From positions 372,001-436,000 of the forward strand of contig OZ345364.1 in assembly GCA_977006965.1 (NCBI GenBank): 64,000 nt of DNA, read 5' to 3'. Shown in pieces: positions 30,601 to 41,059 of this stretch. Below the pieces are notes generated by a model. The model saw only the letters and a list, made by a program, of their open reading frames with translations. It was not told where the DNA came from and made no database searches. Made by a program: the position numbers and the translations under genes. Positions within the stretch are counted from its first letter, which is position 1. Every line of letters begins with the position of its first letter. The DNA is from Phymatolithon calcareum (lineage: Eukaryota > Rhodophyta > Florideophyceae > Hapalidiales).

Positions 30601-32841
30601 AGGTACCTGTAAATTATCATGAGTAGGAAACCGTCATAGAAACGTTACTGGCGTGGGTGTATCGAAAATACAATCTCTGTACTTGGAGATTGTATATCAA
30701 TATGCTATCCAATGAATGTTTGATTTGCGCACAGATTTTAACTGATTGAAAATATACTTTTATTATTATTTATTCGTGCATTGCTGGACACTGCTGTTGG
30801 AACATACACGACTCGCGACAACGAGAGTTCCAATCCCATTTCGGGACGGGTTGCATGCCAGGCTGTGCGCAGTCTCCAGCAGTCGGCGAGGAGCCGGGAC
30901 CTCTCGGCAATGCGCCCGAGCTACCCCGACCCTCACCACCAAAAAGATGCTGCGCGTTGAGCAGGCTTTGCGATTCCGAGTGGGCAATGCGTGCACATTT
31001 TGGCCAACAACCATTTCTACACCAGTTTTAAACAAATCTACATCCCTTCTGTTTCCATACTGCGCGCGCACATAGGCGGCTCAAAATGATCCTTACTGTC
31101 TGGTATTCAGCATTCTGAACAACATGGTGTGTACAGTGAAAAAGTACCTCCCGCCCGCAAAAGCCTTTTGAAGCGTGCGGTCACCTAGTGCAAGTAATCT
31201 TTTCTCTGCCGTGCAGTCGACGACACTTGTCCTCGTAATATGTTTGTTCCGGATTGTATTCGGCTGAATCAAGGTCTCGTCATGTCAGGAAAGCACACAG
31301 ATGTGTCCCGATCGTTCCCAGTCATCCAGCGGGTGCCGAGTAAATCTTTATGAAACCGTAAAGCAAGTGGATTTCTATGATAGTTTCGTTTGGGATTCAG
31401 TGGTCCGTGAATATTGTCGTCACCAAGCAGTGGATCTTATACTCCCTTCTTCCCAAAGAATTCTCTTGGATGGCCTTCTTCCTGCTTTAGTTGGCACTCG
31501 TTCATCATTCACAGTTGGATGTCACGTTAAATTGACACACGAGGGAGCTGAGCTTACACACATTTCGACGAACACAATGCCTTGCGCTATCCTGGCTGGT
31601 TTAGCTCTCCGGGAATGATACATTCCCAAGCGTTTCTCTGAACAGATTGTCAACCGCGTCCACACCATCTCTGGGTTCTTGCAAAGCAGTTGCAGACGAG
31701 AGACGCAAGATCAGAGAAAATAGAGCGACGAGGACCCTGGGCTTCTGTGTCGTATTCGCATTTGCGTTGCTGCAGCAGATTCATATTATTAGTGCGTAGG
31801 TGCCTCGGAAAACTCGCATTCATTCATTCCGAGCAGAAACTAGGCTCTGCGCTCCATAACTGCTGAAATATGGGAATCCAAAGCCGCTGTGAAGATAGTC
31901 GAGAACTTGTCGAGAACTTGTCGAGAGCCATTGAACCCCTCTGTGACGCATGGAAGAATCCGATGGTGTTCTCAAATTTTACTGTAAGGAGATAAATTAC
32001 AATCTGATGTGATGATGATATCACACCTGGAGCACGTACTTCTAGAACTACTGTACTTTATAGCAACTACATGATATCATGTGGTCGCGGCACTGTCGTT
32101 AGAAATGCATCCATTAAAAATCTCACACTGAACTGAATAAACAAGGTGTCCAGCGTCGAAAACATCTGTCTCCGCCTCAATCTGGAAAGCCGTGATATGC
32201 TATAGTGCCACTATTGTCCATGCTCTCGCGAAAGGCAAGACATGCAACCGTCTAATAGTGTAGAATTCATGAGTTTAACATATATGGCGTCAGAGTTCAG
32301 TACACAAGGAATGCCAGGTCTGCATTCAAGTTCGGTAATGCGACTGCAAGGCTGCAGAGTGCGCGTGCTGCGTTTGTATGTTCGAATACAGTAAGTTAGA
32401 AAACTTAGAGAGACGCTACAGCTACATGGACTATGCCGTCTGGTCACGTTATGTCTGCTGAGTTGTTGGACAAGCTGCATCAGAGGGCTGCGTGATGATT
32501 GAGGTTGATGCGCTGTATTTGCGGCAACAATAACTTCGACTAGTAGCTTTTCTGTGTTTCAGTCCCCAATAAACTCCAAATTTTGCGTCTCATCTACACA
32601 TTCTTCGATTCATCCATATTTGTATCACGGTCCTCACCTCACCTCTTGTCGTCATCCAACCACCTCTTGTGCCTAATTGTCAAATATGCCTAAATTTTCA
32701 TGCGTTTCGGAGGCTGGAATAATCACGAATTTCGTCACAATGTCCGCGATTCTCATCAGAACGTAAATCAAAGCAACGGCAACAGCTCCAAGAGGAACGG
32801 GAAAATCACCTTTTTTTGCCAATGTGCATGAAAGGTTAGAA

Positions 32842-32960
32842 CACTCAACGGTATTCTGAGGAAGCCGACATGGACCACTACAGATGAGAATGACGTGGCT
32901 CGAGCCACTGACGTGATACTACGCAATTTTGGTTAAGGCAAAGGAAAATTTTAGAGGCTC
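32842..32960 (-). repeat. dispersed repeat, copy 2
   Basis: Reverse complement about 80% similar to 3474-3592. Shared blocks include CTCGAGCCACG and TGAGTGTTC. Confidence 0.6.
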
Positions 32961-33809
32961 GTAGAATACACGCTTAGGTGCCGTCTTTCCGCAAGTTAGG
33001 ACACATGGTACCTTTTCAATGAAAAACGTTTGTGCGACCCAGAGTTAAAATCCGACCACCAGTATGACAAGACACGCAATGCAGTGAAATCGCTCAGCAT
33101 GCGGAGCCGACAAACTTGGACCACGGATTCTCGGTCGAAGAGCACCACGTGAACGAGGCTGGGCAGCTACTTCATCAACCAGTGGCAATACCAATTTGTC
33201 AGGTCGTTATATTGGGAGTTTTAAGGGTGCTAAATGGCGGTTTTGATAATGGGGGTTTGCATTTTGGTAATGCAAAAAATTATGCAGCGAGCTGTCAAAA
33301 TCTTTCCATCTTGCGCAAGGTACTGTATGCTGGTGATCTTCCGGCCCCTAATCAAGCCGCGAGTCGTCCTCCTGGCATACTGACATGAAACAACAGCGCG
33401 CGCTGAGTTTTCCGTACGCGTTACAAACTTGTCCGATCATCATCTTCTCCCTGTGCCCAGTTACCAGAAGGTGCTCTAATGGGTCTTTTGATTGCCTCCT
33501 TTATGAGCATAGCGGATTGTTTGTGCGCATAAAGGAAGCAATGAAAACACAATCGGTTTGACGCAGTAACGGAAAGGACCTTGCATGATATTTTGTGTAA
33601 ACTGGTCAGAAAGGCACGAGGACATCGTTTGCACTGTGTATCTGTACTGTACTGTAGTTTCTGTCACCATGCTGACAGAAAGCTTTGATGCGATGGGCAT
33701 GTTCGAGCAGTCTTCGGAGGATCGAAGCACGTGGCACTTATGTTTTTGCATCATTATAACGCACAAACTTTGTGAAAGGTAGGTTTGCGTCATATTTGAC
33801 ATCAAATTC

Positions 33810-33864
33810 CCGACGCAGGACTGTATACAGTCCTGCGTCGGCAAAGGTAAAATTTTTACCTTTG
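33810..33864. repeat. two adjacent perfect palindromes
   Basis: 33810-33841 is a 32-bp loopless palindrome (arm CCGACGCAGGACTGTA). 33842-33864 follows immediately with 11-bp arms (CAAAGGTAAAA) about one central base. The paired arrangement resembles 2014-2110. Confidence 0.9.
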
Positions 33865-34920
33865 AGAAGGAGAGCGAAGCAGTTCGTGGTGGATAAACAT
33901 TAGAATATGTGCAAAAAGAAGGCTCTACTGTAGAACATGGTGGGGGGACAAGGGGATCCCTCGGAGTTACGGAAAAGTGCGGCTTTCGTGAAGTCAAAAC
34001 TCAGAAAATTGCCATCGTTTCCCAAAATAGTGCTTCTCATCAATCGCGATGAGCCCTTCACTGCCCTCGTGCATGACTTGCCCCGGGGGATAAAACGAGG
34101 ATATTGTCCCACTTGCAACTCATGTTCTGTCGCCTACGTACCATGTTTTAAGAGGTTTCAGCCATTAAAGACCATGATTCTGTAACCGAAGGGCCGTGTA
34201 CCGCTGACGTTTGTACCGCGACAACATTGGAGTGCGGCAGAGATACATCGATTTTGGAAATTTCTTATTTTACCAACGCTTCTAATCGCAGTTCGAGCAA
34301 GCTCTTTTGTGTAGAGTACACAGTTTTATATAGAAGCAGGGAAGGATTTAAAGCGGGGCCATCTCTTCGCGGTGGCTCTTCCATGCATTCAATTTATGTG
34401 TAGTAGACAGAAGGATGAAAACATACAATTCTTGCTTCCCAGATTCCTGACTGGTAATTCATGCGAGGCAGTCTCGCTCATGCTCATAGCTTGTGGGCCG
34501 AAGGGTCGTGGGAGAGTACTGGCGAGAGCATGGGACTATTGCAGCAGAATCATGCCTGGCTGTACAGACAGTTGTCACAATGTGATTAGCATATTATACA
34601 ATTTACTGTATCCCTTTATTTTTCTAAATGCCGATGACGCATTTAATTATGACACATCGCACTGCAGAGTCGTTTTCCACTCGGGGTGACAAAGCACTTG
34701 GGCCTAGGTCACGTCTCCCAGCTATCTGGTGCGAAACTTGTATTCGCCAGCAGGGACATTCCCCTCGAAAGAGCACTATTCCAACTTTTGTTTAGATGCT
34801 GTCTTTCCAATGATCTCTGCAACAGTGCAGAGTCTATGATATGTGCTGGATCTCTCACGTCCTCCTCTTTTCGAGTTGGCCAGCACTGTAGAGTGTCATT
34901 TCTCTTTAATCGTGTCACAG

Positions 34921-34928
34921 TATAAATA
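34921..34928 (+). promoter_or_regulatory. TATA box of the MLO-like gene
   Basis: TATAAATA, 84 bp upstream of the ATG at 35012. Confidence 0.55.
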
Positions 34929-35011
34929 ACTGAGTTTCGCATTGAAACAGCCCCATCTTCTAGACACCGAACACATCCGTCGCCAACTCCCTGACCCTAG
35001 CACTCCCCGAG

Positions 35012-37204
35012 ATGGCCGGAGGTACTGTGAATCGCGAGCTGGCCGAATGGCTCATCGTCGCCCTCATCGTCTTCGCTCTCGCCGTCGAGTTCATTCTGCA
35101 CAAACTGGAACACTGGATTGCTCACCGTCATCCACAAATGCAGGCCGTGTTGCGAAATCTTTATCGAGAGATAATGATTCTGGGCATAGTATCCTTCGCT
35201 TTCATTCTCTACATCTTCACAGCAAAACCCACCGACGATATCAAACTCACTTTCGAAGTGGCCCACGTCTTCATTTTCCTTTTTGCCGTCTTTCACACCA
35301 TCGTCGTCATGACCACTGTCTACATCAGCCTCCGTCTCTCGAAACGCTGGAAGGATTTCGAACGCATGGATCTTGCAAAGTACCTGGAGAAGAAGGATGC
35401 CTATCGCAAGCTGTCCGACCGTCTTGAACGTCACTCTGGCGCCTTCTGGAGATATGTTTCCTGGTGGTTCCCGAAACCAACACGTGCATTCCGTTATTGG
35501 AAACTACATGAAATCATGACATTTCACGATACCCGCTTCCAGTTCATCTACTACCGCAACTTGCAACCTGATTTCCACTTCGCTTCATTCCTGAGGAAGA
35601 TCAAAAGTGCCACGTTCATCGAACTAGTTGAGATCCACTGGACCGTCTTCTTATTCTTCCTCGGCTTCGTTCTTCTCGATCTTGTTCGCGGGTACTCTGG
35701 CGCTGATTTCGGTCCATATTTTGAACCTTCCTTCCTCATCGCCGAATCCGTCCTCAATGTCCTCTTCGTCGCACTCCTTGCCACGAAGATTCGTCGCGTG
35801 TACTGGAAAATGACGAAGAATCCTGCAACATACTACGACGCAGTCGACCGACGTGCAGTGGAGGAAGAGCGTATGATCGCAGAAGAGGAGGAAAGAATTT
35901 CAAAGGAGCGTGCCATCAGAAATTCACTCGACATCGATCGTATGCGACCTTCACTGGACAAGCCGAACAAGTCCTCCAGCAAGGCCCACAACGCTGTTGC
36001 ACTGAATTCCCATCAGCCCGTTTACGCGAACATGGCCTATGTTCCTCCAGCAAACGCATCTGGAACATCTACGCCAACATCGAGACACTCGTTGGACTTC
36101 AGTAAGGACGTACAAAACCGTCTGTCTGCCCGCACCAGTTTCGACAAACCGGGTCGATATGTTCCACCTCTCGCAAACGCCGTCAGTGCCCTGACTATTG
36201 ACGGACCGCCAAGCGCCACTTCCAAGGATTCTCGACGGTCAACGGAGTTGAACATGTCGCTTCCGACCGCTGAATTGGCAACGCGGACGGCAAATTCTGC
36301 AAGCATTGTCGTTGGTCGCAAGGACACCAGATACATTCCTATGGAAGACGTTCGCTTCGATAACAGGGATAAACCGGAGGATTTAGAGGAAAGCATGTAT
36401 AAGATGGAACGAATTTTGTCGAATCGTAGTCAGAGGCGTGCCGAAGCAATTCGCAGAATCAGAAGCCGGAAAAAGCCGACGGCAAGCATCGCCAAGAACG
36501 CTATGGATCTTGAAATCGCGCAAAAGTCAGAGCCGACAAACAATTATCCCCGTTGGTTGGTCAAGTTGGTGCCCAGACTCGGTCGTGTGGCAAGTCCGGC
36601 TGAGAAACTATTTTGGTTCGGGTCGCACAAGTTCTTCATCTGGTGTGTGGGATGGGTGCTTTTCTTCTCCACCATCAACCTGTCTGCTTCGCTTGCTAAG
36701 GTTATTACAGCGGTCAAGGAATCGAAGCCGGCGAAAAAGTCTACGGCAAAGGTGGCAAAGTTTGTCGTCCGTGCTGTCGCTAGTGGCGCAAAGGAAACAG
36801 CAGCGAAGGCGAAACCGAAAGAAAGCGTGATGCTTTTGTACGTCGCGCTCGGAGTTGCTGTTATTGCTTTGATCTACGTGTTGATGAGAATTGCCGGCAT
36901 CATGAAGAAATATGTGTTCGTTCTCAACAACGCTAACCTGCTTCCGGAATCTATGACGATTCAGGCTATTCAAACCATTCGCCTCAAGGGTTTGTTGGAT
37001 GGCGATGAAAGCGATGACGAAGAATCTTTCACCGATATAGAGGAACCGGAGTCTGTGCAAATGAGAAGGAATATTTCGAGCTTCTTGGGGACTGAGGCAG
37101 AGAAGGGCTTCATGCCTGGTGTGGCTACAAGTCCGGTGTTGCAACCAATAACTCCACGCAGTCCGCTGATGGATGGTGAGGGTAACTCGGAGGACAACGT
37201 GTGA
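35012..37204 (+). CDS. MLO-like multi-pass membrane protein
   Basis: 730 residues, one exon. Membrane segments are visible at about residues 10-30 (WLIVALIVFALAVEFILHKL), 50-70, 85-110, 205-230 (VFLFFLGFVLLDLV), 240-260, 530-560 and 608-630, giving about seven, as in the plant MLO family. Family-like features are the HKLEHWI segment after helix 1, EIMILGIVSFAF in helix 2, and FHDTRFQFIYYR before helix 4, which matches the usual MLO block ending in the second cytoplasmic loop. It is longer than plant MLO proteins (usually 500-600 residues) because a charged, Ser/Arg-rich loop of roughly 260 residues lies between the fifth and sixth helices. The acidic C-tail (GDESDDEESFTDIEE) is probably cytosolic. 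Plant MLOs act in defence, pollen tube and root signalling and bind calmodulin. No calmodulin site can be claimed here. Confidence 0.72.
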   Translation: MAGGTVNRELAEWLIVALIVFALAVEFILHKLEHWIAHRHPQMQAVLRNLYREIMILGIVSFAFILYIFTAKPTDDIKLTFEVAHVFIFLFAVFHTIVVMTTVYISLRLSKRWKDFERMDLAKYLEKKDAYRKLSDRLERHSGAFWRYVSWWFPKPTRAFRYWKLHEIMTFHDTRFQFIYYRNLQPDFHFASFLRKIKSATFIELVEIHWTVFLFFLGFVLLDLVRGYSGADFGPYFEPSFLIAESVLNVLFVALLATKIRRVYWKMTKNPATYYDAVDRRAVEEERMIAEEEERISKERAIRNSLDIDRMRPSLDKPNKSSSKAHNAVALNSHQPVYANMAYVPPANASGTSTPTSRHSLDFSKDVQNRLSARTSFDKPGRYVPPLANAVSALTIDGPPSATSKDSRRSTELNMSLPTAELATRTANSASIVVGRKDTRYIPMEDVRFDNRDKPEDLEESMYKMERILSNRSQRRAEAIRRIRSRKKPTASIAKNAMDLEIAQKSEPTNNYPRWLVKLVPRLGRVASPAEKLFWFGSHKFFIWCVGWVLFFSTINLSASLAKVITAVKESKPAKKSTAKVAKFVVRAVASGAKETAAKAKPKESVMLLYVALGVAVIALIYVLMRIAGIMKKYVFVLNNANLLPESMTIQAIQTIRLKGLLDGDESDDEESFTDIEEPESVQMRRNISSFLGTEAEKGFMPGVATSPVLQPITPRSPLMDGEGNSEDNV

Positions 37205-37884
37205 TCAGGTGCCCGTCTTCTGCAGTTGTAGATTTCTAATTATTACTTTCTTACTGCATAAACTTATTTAGTCTGGAAATCAAAAGGCGCTCCTGTCTAC
37301 TCAACGTTGACGACCTTAGTCTGTAGCTAGAATTAGAGTTCCATGTGCACTTGCAAAGTGCCAGGAACGTAGAGTATGTTTATACTTCCCAAGAGAGTCT
37401 TTGCGACGAACAGAACTTTGGAGCACCACGGTTGTCCTGTTTGGAATGAATATGAATGCAGTTACTTTGTGCGCTGAAAAATTTACATGGGTGGTGAGAC
37501 TACAGGTGTACTCAGTGAGTACACCCATTTGCAGTCTCACCGCCGCACCGAAAAGAGAACATGATGTCTATGTTGCTGAATAATTCTGATGTACATGAGG
37601 TCGACGCAAATCTTTATGACCGGTTATCAAGTTAAAATTGACTGCACTACATGCAGAAAAGGTAGACATATGTACTGCACTTGCTCCATTTGGACCAGGC
37701 TGGTGAGAACGTCTTGAGACCCAACAATGTCCAGCACATTCATGACCACACCATTGGGCCATCTATATTTGTACTTTGCAGAAGCGAAAAAGCCTGCAAT
37801 GTAGGCTCTACAAAGAGCAGCAAAGTGTTCGTCTCACAAGAGGCAAAAGAGCAGCCAAGACGCCGAGTCCATCGTTTAAGGGAG
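37205..37884. other. 3' flank of the MLO-like gene, no further gene
   Basis: AT-rich sequence with the hairpin at 37493-37541. No supported ORF. Confidence 0.4.
37493..37541. repeat. 49-bp two-part hairpin
   Basis: The outer stem GGTGAGACT / AGTCTCACC and the inner stem GGTGTACTC / GAGTACACC close on a 3-base loop, with a small asymmetric bulge between the two stems. It lies about 290 bp past the MLO-like stop. Confidence 0.85.
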
Positions 37885-38113
37885 TGAAACGCACTTCTCT
37901 TGCGGCTATGATCCGATGTGAAGGACGCGAAAAGCTAAATACTGCACCCAAGCTGGCCAAAAACGCACGCAATTCGAACGCCAGCTATACTGCTAGAGTC
38001 TGTACTATATCCGCTATCCCATGCACTGGTCCTCGGCGCTACCGGGATCGTAGCGGATTTGATAATTTTCCGCACCCTGTATTCCTGTGTCCCGGCTGTT
38101 ACATGGATTCTTA
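37885..38113 (+). mobile_element. retroelement fragment, related to 54660-54895
   Basis: About 82% similar to 54660-54895 on the same strand, sharing the frame LAKNARNSNA, PCTGPRRY and FLCPGCY. The CPGCY end resembles half of a zinc-binding site. At the second locus it runs into LINE-C, so it probably derives from such an element. Confidence 0.55.
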
Positions 38114-38171
38114 GTTAAAAGCCCCACAGACTTCCGAAGATATGGCCGAGGCTTCCTCTGATGCTACCTAC
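38114..38171 (-). mobile_element. LINE-D tail fragment
   Basis: GCCCCACAGACTTCCGAAGA and CTCTGATGCTACCTACC match the start of the nested copy at 2390 almost base for base. Only about 58 bp remains. Confidence 0.7.
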
Positions 38172-38525
38172 CTATCAACGCAAGAGTGCCACAAAAAAGA
38201 CTAGATATTCGCACTAGGGAGATGGAAGTGCTAGAATGCTTCTGTGCCGCGAGAGCACTGGAAGAGAGGAGAAAGTAAGAATTCTTATATAGATTGTCGA
38301 TGGACATGACTTTCGCAGGGAACGCAGTGGAAAAATTCTTACATTCTTCAAAAATCCAAATAAATCTAACCTCTTCGTCGATATTTGCGTCACTGTAGCC
38401 TTCTGTCTCTTTAAAAGTGTCACACGCAGTAACCTTGCAGGGAATTGCAACAGATTGCCTGCAAGTGAGACCCATTTTGAGCACGTGCCTTCCTTTCTGT
38501 ACAACCAGGATGTTTTTTACTGCAA

Positions 38526-38800
38526 TATTTTTAAGAAAGCCTCAAAGTCTTTCGAATATACGGGCTAGGCTTCTTCAAGTACTGACTAGCTTATATCAGC
38601 TCAGCTTCCTTGTTTGGTCTTATTGTAATAGCCCCTTGTTTCCCTGATCGGAAATATCTTAGCCTCTTGCGTTTAAACAGAAGTTCATCGTTTCGCATGC
38701 TGTCGATTTGATTCTTGCTGAATATCAATAGCTCGTCGAAGGCTTTTCTCAGTCGCAATTCTGTTTTCCGTTTTGACCTCACATCCTGACAGAGGAAACC
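38526..38800 (-). mobile_element. LINE-D 3' fragment
   Basis: The minus strand encodes RKAFDELLIFSKNQIDSM, matching the family-D C-terminus (KALNELLLFSKTIIECM at 62405-62728), followed by the 3' UTR with ATATTCGAAAGACTTTGAGG at the left end. Confidence 0.75.
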
Positions 38801-38885
38801 AGAGTGCGCTCCAGATCACGGTGCCCCAAGCCGTAAAAGATGCTCTGGTAACTTTAAAAAAATCTACTTTTCTTCTTCTTCTTCC
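38801..38885 (+). mobile_element. LINE-C 3' tail fragment
   Basis: Ends in GGTAACTTTAAAAAAATC and then (TTC)n, as in the longer family-C copies. TCCTGAC occurs on both sides (about 38789 and 38882), a possible short target duplication. Confidence 0.6.
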
Positions 38886-39299
38886 TGACCAGGGCGACAT
38901 AGCTGTGTATGGAGAGAGAAAATAACGAATTTGCAGATGCTTGGGAGAACGCTTCGAAAGTGTCACGAGGACAAAATGCTCTCTGAGGCCAAAGGTTCCA
39001 TATCTGCAGAAAGCGTAGCGACCAGTGTAAGGAACAAACGCCTTATCCAGCTTTTAGAATTTTGCTGATCCACGGCCACATTATTCGGCCTCAGTCCCTC
39101 GAAATCGAGCAATGTGTAATGGATCCTCAACTTAAGAGCGAGGACGATACGTCTGAGGAACCTAAAGCTGGCGCTCCACTGAGCGCCACTGTTATGAATT
39201 AGAATTGATGCCTACCGTGCAATCAGTACGGTGATTGAGCGGGCTGTGCTATATCGCGTTGTACCTCTCATCGACGATGAATCTTTGCATTGAATTTAA
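38886..39299. other. no gene recognised
   Basis: No supported frame. Probably decayed retroelement sequence. Confidence 0.35.
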
Positions 39300-40198
39300 A
39301 CTGACCAGAAATAGTTACTATAGAGAATCTTGTCAACGAGGACCTTGAAAAAGTCGTGGAGAAGTCCTGGACGTTAAGAATGTCTACGTCAAATTCTGTT
39401 ACCATCGTGGATTCCGACAATTGGTGATGCTGACAAGAAGTGGTTTTCAGTGACAGGGGTGCACCATCTGGGTTCCCCCTTAGACCGAGTCTCTACAACA
39501 TTTTCATGGATGAGTTGGCGAGCGCGTGAGCAAGGTTTCGAGCACCTGGGAGTACTCACCTGCTATCCTAGTCGCAGACGACGTTCTCTTGTCAGAGAAA
39601 TGACCCACTTCATTACAAGAAGAAGAAGTGTAAGTTTTTTATTTAAAAGTTACCAACGCATCTGCAGACGCTTGGGGCAACTTTGCGAAGGCCATTGGGC
39701 CACAAACAGGCTCTATCGTTCTTGTATGTTAGCGTGGTCGATACTTCATTACAAGGCATAGATATAATTTATTTTATCCCAGCACCTCAATATGAGTAAC
39801 AAGGCGTGCTGGACAATGTCCACATTGCCTTTTTACTCATATGGTATATCCAGTGGACACACCTACTCGTTGGGCCTAAGAGTGCAGTATGAAATGGAAT
39901 GCGAAACAATGAAAAAGCCAGATCCAAGAATCAGAAGAAACTGCAAGCAAGGAATTCAAACTCGCGAACAATGGCCTGACGCACGTCCCGGAGGTCACAT
40001 ACCTTGGAGTTTCCCTAGGCCCCGCGGGAGTATCAGACACGAAAATACTACAACGCCTGAAGCAGGCAAGGTCCGCGTTGTACAAGTTGCGTACCTATGG
40101 AATAATCAGGACAGGACTGAGCATCAAAAAAGGCATCTCGATGTACCTGGCACTAATCCAGCCATGCTGGGGATACGCAAAGCATACTCCGTGTGCGG
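39300..40198 (+). mobile_element. LINE-B reverse transcriptase fragment
   Basis: Decayed RT motifs in order: RPSLYNIFMDELAS (fingers/palm block B'), ILVADDVLL (the catalytic xxDD box) near 39570, then EVTYLGVSLGPAGVSDTKIL and KKGISMYLALIQP at 39985-40190. It is interrupted by a LINE-C insertion at 39620-39742. Frameshifts and stops make it inactive. Its right edge abuts an endonuclease fragment in the opposite orientation. Confidence 0.7.
39607..39755 (-). mobile_element. LINE-C 3' fragment nested in LINE-B
   Basis: A 123-bp insert (39620-39742) between perfect 13-bp repeats ACTTCATTACAAG (39607-39619, 39743-39755). The (TTC)n tail, seen as AAGAAGAAGAAG, is at the left, so it reads on the minus strand. 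Confidence 0.9.
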
Positions 40199-41030
40199 TT
40201 GTTCCCTTAAATATGATGAGGTCGCTCACGCTTGAGCCCACATGGCTGTGGAATGTTGGGCCGCCCCGTGAAGAGATTTGCCATCCCAACTTTTGTGCCC
40301 AGTTCAAAAGTATCTGACCTTTTCGATTCCCCTTCTTGTCCCATGCCGTCTGTCGACAAATTAGGTCCCCGATCAACACTGAAGGCCCGCGTGTTGCACT
40401 TTGCACCCTCGATAGGAATAGTTTCATTTTCTGGGAGCTTAATTCGGGAGAGATATAAGCAGCTATCATAGTGACCCTTGCAACTTGACAGAACACTGCC
40501 TGGTGGTCTAGTTGTGCGATTCGATACAATAGCCTCGTTCTCAAAAAGTTACGGAAGAGGATTATTACGCCTCTTCTATTTCGACCTTTCCTTTTCTGGG
40601 TTAGTGGGCTGGCTGGCAGGTGAGGGTAGGGGAGCGGCAGGGCATTCTCAGGATTCAACCATGTTTCCGTAAGTACCAGAAGGTGTGGCTTGACAGAGTC
40701 CAATACTCTCTCTTCTGGTTTTGCGTTCGTTGTTATTCCATGCACATTATAGGTTCCGACTCTCAAATATCCATTATGATAGCGAGGTAGGCTTGGAGAC
40801 TGCCTGCCTTGACAGACTTTAGAAAGATCTGCGGTTTTATTCGAAACATAAAACCGAAATTTTGGTGATTTTGCTTTCACGGCGTCCAACGGTCTAGCTC
40901 CCCAGAGAAGGCGAGCAGTGTCGCGCTTCTCCTTACTAGAGTTCCCGGACACCGTCCAGTAAATCTTAGGAACCTCCTCCCAGAAAAGCACCGCTTGCCG
41001 GAGAACCGGATTGCCGTAGTTTTAGCTGTG
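40199..41030 (-). mobile_element. LINE apurinic-type endonuclease domain fragment
   Basis: A minus-strand frame (40991 down to 40095) encodes an APE-like endonuclease: LRVGTYNVHGI (start of the fold with its Asn), VLTETWLNPE (metal-binding Glu), SVLIGDLICRQTAWD where functional enzymes have GDFNAR, and SSVSDLIIF where SDH is expected. The altered GDFNAR and the missing final His suggest inactivity. The last 30-odd residues of the frame come from antisense LINE-B and are not part of the domain. Its parent family is uncertain. Confidence 0.75.
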
Positions 41031-41059
41031 CTATAGCTTCACTACTACTACAAAAGACT

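Larger units (their letters stand above)
30601..34920. other. gene-poor region, no gene confidently recognised
   Basis: Four kilobases with only short frames. One 105-residue + frame with an ATG (31301-31618, starting MCPDRSQSSSG) and others at 33116-33388 and 34372-34689 show no motif, signal peptide or homologous neighbour. The region contains dispersed repeat and palindrome features listed separately and many TACTGTA motifs. It could hold non-coding RNA genes that cannot be recognised here. Confidence 0.4.

Noticed and set aside
31301-31618. 105-residue ORF as a gene
   Set aside because: True ATG but no motif, signal, TATA box or paralogue; length is within chance for this composition.
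39300-41030. Twin-priming inversion of one LINE
   Set aside because: The order is RT (+) then endonuclease (-); a twin-primed + element should have the inverted 5' part on the left.
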